Source of the DNA: Treponema sp.
Lineage (GTDB): Bacteria > Spirochaetota > Spirochaetia > Treponematales > Treponemataceae
Assembly: GCA_031290005.1 (NCBI GenBank)
Contig: JAITOJ010000107.1
Coordinates: forward strand, 1-8,986
Reading direction: 5' to 3'
DNA: 8,986 nt
Below, piece after piece: positions 1-4,329 of this stretch. How positions within the stretch are numbered: position 1 is the stretch's first letter; every line of letters starts with the position of its first letter. The position numbers and the translations under genes were made by a program. A model generated the notes under the pieces. It was given only the letters and a program-made list of their open reading frames with translations, was not told where the DNA came from and did no database searches.

Positions 1-786
1 AGTTTGTGGGTTGCCGCTACGGGCATGAACGGCCAGCAGGCCAATATTGACGTGATTTCCAACAATCTTTCCAACGTGAACACCAGCGGCTTTAAACAGC
101 AGCGGGTGGAGTTTGAGGACTTGGTTTATCAGCACACCAAGCTGGCGGGCACTCCCGCGACTGAGGACACGGTGGTTCCTGTGGGGGTGCAGATGGGCAG
201 CGGCGTGCGCGTCGGGGCCACCCAGCGGATTTTTACCCAGGGGTCGTTGCAGCAGACCGGGGTGGACACTGACCTGGCCATCAGCGGCGAGGGATTTTTC
301 CGGGTGGAGCAGTACGACGGTTCTTTCGCCTATACGCGGGACGGTTCTTTCAAAGTCGACCTGAACGGCCAGCTCGTGACTAACAACGGCTACCGGGTGC
401 TGCCGGAAATCATTCTGCCCGAGGGCTACCAGATTGAGACCCTCAATATGAGCCGGGACGGACGGGTGTCCGTGAAAGTCCTGGGGAACGACGAGGCCAT
501 GGACGTGGGGCAGCTCGAATTGTACCGTTTTCCCAACGCCGCGGGACTGGAAGCCCGGGGGGACAATCTGTACCGTATGGGCGAGGCTTCGGGTGAGGCG
601 ATTCCGGGGCAGCCCGGCTTTGAGGGGCTGGGGGTCACGCTCCACAAATTCCTGGAGATGTCCAACGTGTCGGTGGTGAACGAGATGGTGCAGATGATTG
701 TGGCTCAGCGGGCCTATGAGTTCAGTTCCAAGGCCATTCAGACCAGCGATAACATGCTGTCCACCGCAGTCAATCTTAAAAGATGA
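1..786 (+). CDS. flgG: Flagellar distal rod protein FlgG (5' end cut by window edge)
   Basis: FlgG polymerises into the distal rod of the flagellar basal body, which in spirochetes is periplasmic. The frame is open from base 1 (first residues SLWVAATGMNGQQ) and ends at TGA 784-786, giving 261 visible residues. Family members are about 260-264 aa and usually begin with M(M/V)RSLW, so only about three or four residues are missing; the TTG at base 4 is an internal leucine, not the start. Seen: the N-terminal rod/hook motif around residues 20-35 (ISNNLSNVNTSGFK), followed by EFEDLVYQ, which is typical of FlgG; a GVRVGATQRIFTQGSLQQTG stretch at about 67-86; DLAISGEGFF in the central domain at about 91-100; and the C-terminal helix with VNEMVQMIVAQRAYE at about 226-240. 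The Nter/Cter coiled-coil architecture is complete. The next gene, also rod-related, lies 35 bases downstream. FlgF is the main alternative, but the EFEDLVYQ segment favours FlgG. Confidence 0.96.
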   Translation, partial: SLWVAATGMNGQQANIDVISNNLSNVNTSGFKQQRVEFEDLVYQHTKLAGTPATEDTVVPVGVQMGSGVRVGATQRIFTQGSLQQTGVDTDLAISGEGFFRVEQYDGSFAYTRDGSFKVDLNGQLVTNNGYRVLPEIILPEGYQIETLNMSRDGRVSVKVLGNDEAMDVGQLELYRFPNAAGLEARGDNLYRMGEASGEAIPGQPGFEGLGVTLHKFLEMSNVSVVNEMVQMIVAQRAYEFSSKAIQTSDNMLSTAVNLKR

Positions 787-814
787 ATAGAGTAATAGAG
801 TTTAGAGAATAGAG
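786..814 (+). repeat. Short degenerate heptamer repeat in the flgG-flgJ spacer
   Basis: The 35-base spacer consists largely of copies of AATAGAG: exact copies at 786-792, 794-800 and 808-814, with a variant TTTAGAG at 801-807, so the unit recurs every 7-8 bases. The last copy runs directly into the Shine-Dalgarno sequence of the next gene. It is a short AT-rich tandem-like array; no function can be assigned from sequence. Confidence 0.6.
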
Positions 815-817
815 GTG
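811..817 (+). promoter_or_regulatory. Ribosome binding site of the flgJ-like gene
   Basis: AGAGGTG at 811-817 pairs with the anti-Shine-Dalgarno end of 16S rRNA (GAGGTG core) and stands 4 bases before ATG 822 (6 counting from AGAGG). It fixes the start of the rod-binding protein gene. Confidence 0.7.
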
Positions 818-821
818 TGTT

Positions 822-1322
822 ATGGCGATTGAAGGTATCGGGGGGGGCGTAGGGGCTCTTACGGGGAGTTATCAGGCGGCGCAGTCGGCCAGGGTTCAGC
901 AGGAGGCCGGGGTGTTTCAAGGGCTGCTGGACGCGGCGCGCGCGGAAGGCGTCGGTACGGCATCGCGGTCCGGCAGGCTGCCCGGGGATTACACCAGCGG
1001 GTTTGCCGGGGCCTTCACGGGCCAGGCGGACAAACACGCAGTTCCCGGAGGCGCTGCGCAGGGGTCAATCAGGGGACAGACCATCGATAAAACCAGCGCG
1101 CTCTATGAAAAATCCCTGGAGCTGGAGTCTTTCTTTGTTAAAACCATGCTTTCCGCCATGCGGAACAGCGTTGTCAAGACCAACCTGGGGGGCGAGGAAA
1201 ACAGTTTTGCCCGGGATATGTACGAGGGTATGTTTTATGACGAACTTGCGGTTTCTCTTACCAAAAACGCCGGATTCGGACTGGCGGACCAGATTTATCT
1301 GGAACTGGATCAATTTGCGTAA
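822..1322 (+). CDS. flgJ: Rod-binding protein, FlgJ N-terminal type without muramidase domain
   Basis: A 166-residue protein matching the rod-binding (FlgJ N-terminal) family, a scaffold or cap for rod assembly in the periplasm. The conserved block is at residues 97-162: SLELESFFVKTMLSAMR, then FARDMYEGMFYDELAVSLTK and GFGLADQIYLEL, which are the hallmark helices of the domain. Residues 1-90 are Gly/Ala/Ser-rich and look disordered, as in other FlgJ N-termini. There is no C-terminal glucosaminidase/muramidase domain, unlike the roughly 310-residue enterobacterial FlgJ; this single-domain form is known in spirochetes and several other phyla. No signal peptide is visible, consistent with export by the flagellar type III system. 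The gene follows flgG at 35 bases and has a good ribosome binding site, so the two are probably co-transcribed. The TAA stop lies 2 bases from the stop of the opposing hemW gene. Confidence 0.88.
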   Translation: MAIEGIGGGVGALTGSYQAAQSARVQQEAGVFQGLLDAARAEGVGTASRSGRLPGDYTSGFAGAFTGQADKHAVPGGAAQGSIRGQTIDKTSALYEKSLELESFFVKTMLSAMRNSVVKTNLGGEENSFARDMYEGMFYDELAVSLTKNAGFGLADQIYLELDQFA

Positions 1323-1324
1323 AT

Positions 1325-2578
1325 TTAGTCCATCAATTCTTCCAAAAACCGGTTCAGAAAGAGCAGCCCTTCCGCGGTAAGAGCGTAGCGCGTTTCCGCC
1401 GCTGCTTCGTTATGTTGTGCCGCAAGCCCCTGTTTTTCCCACGCGGCGAAGGCGCCGCTTTCCGCGCCGATACGTTTTTCCAACGGGACGCCAAAGCGTT
1501 CAAAAAAACGTTTTGACGATACTCCGTGCCGGGTTCGGAATCCCATCATCAGGTATTCAAACTGGGCGGTTTCCCTGCTGATTTCTTCAATTTCGCGATT
1601 GGTCTGCTGTTCCAGATACCCGGAGACATCCGTGGTATTGGTGTAGCGGAAGGCGGAACCGTCCCGGCGGTAGAGCGTCCCGGCGGCGCCGCTTCCCGCG
1701 CCAATGTAGGACTCTGACTGCCAGTAGGTCAGGTTGTGCCGGCATTCCGCTCCGGGTTTGGCGAAGTTGGACACCTCGTATTGCCGCCACCCTTCCTGTT
1801 CCAGATAGTCCCGGCCGGCGAGCCACAGGGTTTCCGCCAGCTCCTCGGGATTCGGGACAAGCCCTGCTTTGACCTTGCGGTACAGACTCGTGCCTTCCGT
1901 GACCGTGATGGCATAGAGAGAAATGTGTTCCGGCCCGTATCCGGCCAGGGTTTTGAGACCTTTGAGAAAGCTGGCCGGGGTTTCTCCGGGCACTCCCGCA
2001 ATCAGGTCGCAGGAAAGTCTGCCGGGCCAGTTTTCACGGACACAGTCAAGGGCTTCCAGGCAGCGCTCCGCGTTTGAGCGCCGATGGACTGAGCACAGCG
2101 CATTCTTCGAAAGGGACTGAATCCCCAGGGAAAGCCGCCTGATTTCCGCCTGGCGGAGGCCGTCCAGATACGGGGGGGCGATGTCGTCCGGGTTTGCCTC
2201 AAGGGTAATTTCGCAGTCCGGCTCAAAAGGGACAATTCCGGCAATCCCGGAAACCAGGCGGGAAATCTGGGCCGCGGAAAACAGGCTGGGGGTTCCTCCG
2301 CCGATATACAGCGTCTTGAGGGGGGCCAGGCATCCTTTTTCTCTGTGGCAGGCGATTTCCGCCAGCGCCGCGTCAAGGTAGCGGGCAGGGATTTCTGCGG
2401 TGTCCAGGGGCAGGGAAAAAAAATCGCAGTAATCGCATTTTGATTTGCAAAAGGGAATATGAACATACAGGCTGGAGGCCGGAATATACAGGGCCGGGCC
2501 GGTTTTTTCTTCCCGCGAAGGCTTACAGTTTGGCGAAGCGCTCAATGGGCAAATACCGGAGCCAGGCTTTGCCGGCAA
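1325..2578 (-). CDS. hemW: Radical SAM heme chaperone HemW (HemN-like)
   Basis: HemW is a radical-SAM relative of coproporphyrinogen dehydrogenase that binds heme and hands it to acceptor proteins. From TTG 2578 the protein has 417 residues. Seen: the Fe-S motif C44-K-S-K-C48-D-Y-C51 followed by DFF, with no further Cys where true HemN has CxxCxC; the SAM-binding IGGGTPS at 92-98; EANPDD at 127-132; LSLGIQSL at 149-156; and HNLTYW at 281-286, the HNxxYW motif typical of HemW. The C-terminal HemN_C-type winged-helix domain spans about 325-417. These features favour HemW over HemN. The start is uncertain: homologues usually begin a few residues before SLYVHIPFC (here residue 36), yet no ATG, GTG or TTG lies there. 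TTG 2578 has a good ribosome binding site but lies inside the upstream lepB-like gene (56-base overlap); TTG 2545 lacks one; ATT 2485 would give a family-like N-terminus. Probably co-transcribed with the lepB-like gene. Confidence 0.9.
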   Translation of the reverse strand: MPAKPGSGICPLSASPNCKPSREEKTGPALYIPASSLYVHIPFCKSKCDYCDFFSLPLDTAEIPARYLDAALAEIACHREKGCLAPLKTLYIGGGTPSLFSAAQISRLVSGIAGIVPFEPDCEITLEANPDDIAPPYLDGLRQAEIRRLSLGIQSLSKNALCSVHRRSNAERCLEALDCVRENWPGRLSCDLIAGVPGETPASFLKGLKTLAGYGPEHISLYAITVTEGTSLYRKVKAGLVPNPEELAETLWLAGRDYLEQEGWRQYEVSNFAKPGAECRHNLTYWQSESYIGAGSGAAGTLYRRDGSAFRYTNTTDVSGYLEQQTNREIEEISRETAQFEYLMMGFRTRHGVSSKRFFERFGVPLEKRIGAESGAFAAWEKQGLAAQHNEAAAETRYALTAEGLLFLNRFLEELMD

Positions 2579-3248
2579 TCCGCTCTCCTGTTACCGGCCC
2601 CCACAGGCGGGAGTCCACCGAGGATGAGCGGTTGTCGCAGAGGAAAAAGTATTCGTTCTCTCCCAGGGTCAGTTCGGCGAACTCTCCGGCAACGCCGATG
2701 GAACTGTTCCAGTCAACAAGAACCGGTTTGACAATGGTATTGTATTTTGTTTCCGCAAGCTCAAACTCGGTGGAAAACCGGGACGCCCCCAGAGGTTTGA
2801 CATACAATATGTGGTCTCTCATATAAATCGTGTCTCCGGGCATTCCGGCGAGCCGGGAAAGCGCGGGGGAGCGGGAGACCAGATGCTGATAGTTCAGGAC
2901 AGAAATATGCTGGAATGTAAAAAAGGAAACCACCCGCTCCAGAATCTGTAGGGGAAGTCCGGTTTTTACCGGTACGTCCGGGGAGATAAGTACCACGTCT
3001 CCCCGGTCAACCGAAGCAAATACCGGAAACTCCGCATGCGCGGCGGCAAGCGGGGTAACAAACACAAAGCTATGAGGCGCAAAATCCGGCTCCATTGACA
3101 CGGATTGTACGGTCACCGGAAAAGTGATAAAACGCAGAAAAAACGACACAAACAGGAATACTGACAGTACATAGAGAATGCTGTTTCTGATTTTGAGCTG
3201 TATTTCTTTATGCAACTGGTAAAAATAATCAAACTGTTTTTCTGCCAT
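2523..3248 (-). CDS. lepB: Signal peptidase I-like (S26) membrane protein, catalytic lysine replaced
   Basis: A 241-residue relative of signal peptidase I, which removes signal peptides on the outer face of the inner membrane. Seen: a single membrane anchor at about 22-42; box B QSVSMEPDF with the nucleophile Ser51; box C DRGDVVLI at 81-88; box D SRLAGMPGDTI at 131-141; box E LCDNRSSSVDSRLWGP at 203-218. In the family, box D reads KRxxGxPGD and its Lys is the general base. Here that position is Ser131, codon TCC, so a single-base error does not explain it. Box E has Cys204 where Gly is usual. Ser51 and residue 131 are about 80 residues apart, against 40-55 in well-known enzymes, because of an inserted segment (about 90-130) with a hydrophobic patch VVSFFTF. 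It may be an inactive paralogue, an enzyme with an altered dyad, or a lineage-specific form. ATG 3248 is preceded by a promoter and no ribosome binding site. First gene of a lepB-hemW pair. Confidence 0.82.
   Translation of the reverse strand: MAEKQFDYFYQLHKEIQLKIRNSILYVLSVFLFVSFFLRFITFPVTVQSVSMEPDFAPHSFVFVTPLAAAHAEFPVFASVDRGDVVLISPDVPVKTGLPLQILERVVSFFTFQHISVLNYQHLVSRSPALSRLAGMPGDTIYMRDHILYVKPLGASRFSTEFELAETKYNTIVKPVLVDWNSSIGVAGEFAELTLGENEYFFLCDNRSSSVDSRLWGPVTGERIAGKAWLRYLPIERFAKL
2583..2590 (-). promoter_or_regulatory. Candidate ribosome binding site for the TTG start of hemW
   Basis: On the minus strand CAGGAGAG (2590 down to 2583) contains AGGAG, 6 bases upstream of TTG 2578. Spacing and sequence are ideal, but the site lies within the coding sequence of the lepB-like gene and would give hemW an unusual N-terminal extension of about 30 residues, so it may be fortuitous. 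Confidence 0.45.
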
Positions 3249-3254
3249 GATTTT

Positions 3255-3284
3255 ATAGTAACATATTCCCTAGGAACATATCAA
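3255..3284 (-). promoter_or_regulatory. Sigma70-like promoter of the lepB-like gene, apparently leaderless
   Basis: On the minus strand: -35 box TTGATA (3284-3279), 18-base spacer, -10 box TACTAT (3260-3255). The expected transcription start, about 7 bases beyond, falls at or next to ATG 3248. No Shine-Dalgarno sequence is seen between the -10 box and the ATG (AAAATC only), so the mRNA would be leaderless or almost so. Assigned by eye. Confidence 0.55.
3263..3279. promoter_or_regulatory. Inverted repeat inside the lepB-like promoter (operator candidate)
   Basis: ATATTCC (3263-3269) and GGAACAT (3273-3279) form a dyad around CTA with six of seven positions pairing. It occupies nearly the whole spacer between the -35 and -10 boxes of the minus-strand promoter, a classic position for a repressor site. 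The arms are short and AT-rich, so chance is possible. Confidence 0.35.
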
Positions 3285-3316
3285 GGGCTTGAATATAAAA
3301 ATCAGTTCTCTTCCGC

Positions 3317-3346
3317 TTGACGCTTTTCGTTTGTTTCCGGTATACT
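3317..3346 (+). promoter_or_regulatory. Sigma70-like promoter of the TPR-greA-hflK-hflC operon
   Basis: -35 box TTGACG (3317-3322), 18-base spacer, -10 box TATACT (3341-3346), both close to consensus. The -10 box ends 11 bases before ATG 3358, so transcription should begin near 3353 and leave a leader of about 5 bases with no ribosome binding site. It probably drives the whole plus-strand run, because later gaps are short and show no comparable promoter. Confidence 0.65.
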
Positions 3347-3357
3347 GAATACAGTCT

Positions 3358-4308
3358 ATGAAAATCCAGTCAGATGCCGGCTTGGCGCAGGTGTGCGAAT
3401 TACTTGAAGCGGGTTGCCCGGGCCGGGCAAAACCGCTGGTTGAAGATGCCCTGGCCCAGGATTTGGAAAACGAACAAATCCAGTTTGCTCTGCGCTGTGT
3501 CAATTTTTGGATAGACAAGATTCCGGTTTCCCCGGAAATTGACGGGGATGGGAAGTTTGAAGCCGCCGAAGAGTTGACGCGCCAATGGAAACAATTTATT
3601 TCATTTGCGGGCAAGGTGGCGGACGAAAGTGAATGGATTATGCGGGCAGTGTGCCGAGGGGTGTTTTCCACTGCTTTGGAATGTTACGAGCTTGCCTTGC
3701 ATACCCAGCATTCGTCCCAGCAAAGCGACATCTGCCGGAGATTGGGGCTGTGTTACAAAAAATTGGGCCAGTATGAAACGGCATTGGCCCATCTGTCGGA
3801 GGCCAATACCCTGACGCCTGACCAGCCGGAAATTCTGGCGGAGATGGCGGACTGTTACGCCCTGTGCGGGAACGATCGGACGGCAAAGGTGCTGTTTCGG
3901 GAGGCCTTTTTTACCGGGGATCCCAAAATCGACATCGGTTTTCTGGATTCGGAGATGATCCGGCGTCTGATTGAACTGGTGGAAAGCCGGGGATATACCG
4001 GACAGGCCCTGCTGGAATGGATTCCCGTGTACGGAGTGCTCTACGGGGTGTTCACGGTCAAGCGGGAATTGCGGGCTCACGAGGCGGGAAAGCTCAAACA
4101 GGCGATTTTTTCCCTGGAAAACGAGTTGAAAGAATCCGGAGCAGACCGGCAGGTGATGGTTCCCCGGCTGATAAATCACTATTTCTGGTTTATCGACCAC
4201 CTGATTGCCCGGCAGGAAGAACGGTCAAAAATTGAGGAAACTCTGCTCAGAATCAAAGTGTTGGACGGCGAAGTCCACAAAAAATATACCGGCATCAAAC
4301 CGGATTAA
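3358..4308 (+). CDS. TPR-repeat protein of unknown function upstream of greA
   Basis: A 316-residue, probably cytoplasmic protein with no signal peptide or membrane segment. I do not recognise a named family. Residues 122-155 form a good tetratricopeptide repeat (LGLCYKKLGQYETALAHLSEA), and 156-186 a second, more divergent one (AEMADCYALCGNDRTAKVLFREA). Residues 1-117 and 195-310 are predicted by eye to be mostly helical, so the whole may be a helical solenoid, with a charged helix at about 236-262. TPR proteins act as protein-protein adaptors. The only other open context is greA, which starts 21 bases downstream and also opens with a TPR-like solenoid, so a shared partner or a complex is plausible but is inference. 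ATG 3358 lies 11 bases after a strong -10 box and has no ribosome binding site; alternative starts TTG 3382 and GTG 3391 are no better supported. Confidence 0.8.
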   Translation: MKIQSDAGLAQVCELLEAGCPGRAKPLVEDALAQDLENEQIQFALRCVNFWIDKIPVSPEIDGDGKFEAAEELTRQWKQFISFAGKVADESEWIMRAVCRGVFSTALECYELALHTQHSSQQSDICRRLGLCYKKLGQYETALAHLSEANTLTPDQPEILAEMADCYALCGNDRTAKVLFREAFFTGDPKIDIGFLDSEMIRRLIELVESRGYTGQALLEWIPVYGVLYGVFTVKRELRAHEAGKLKQAIFSLENELKESGADRQVMVPRLINHYFWFIDHLIARQEERSKIEETLLRIKVLDGEVHKKYTGIKPD

Positions 4309-4318
4309 GACGCGATAT

Positions 4319-4323
4319 AGGAG
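4319..4323 (+). promoter_or_regulatory. Ribosome binding site of greA
   Basis: AGGAG stands 6 bases before ATG 4330 and lies in the 21-base gap after the TPR gene; it fixes the start of the long GreA. The same gap shows no terminator, which supports co-transcription. Confidence 0.8.
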
Positions 4324-4329
4324 TTATAC

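Noticed and set aside
4..6. TTG at base 4 as the start of flgG
   Set aside because: The preceding Ser codon and the SLWVAATG sequence continue the normal FlgG N-terminus, so the gene starts just outside the window.
2491..2506. GC-rich stretch followed by six T on the plus strand, resembling a terminator
   Set aside because: The GC part does not fold into a convincing stem, the T run is on the strand opposite to the transcribed lepB-hemW genes, and no plus-strand gene ends there.
2509..2519. Small CTTC-GCGG-GAAG hairpin on the minus strand just after the lepB-like stop codon
   Set aside because: Only four base pairs and followed by an A run rather than a U run, so it does not look like a terminator.
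3601..4200. Open frame of 199 codons on the minus strand opposite the TPR gene
   Set aside because: The plus-strand frame has a promoter and clear TPR motifs; the antisense translation is low in recognisable features and is a shadow frame.
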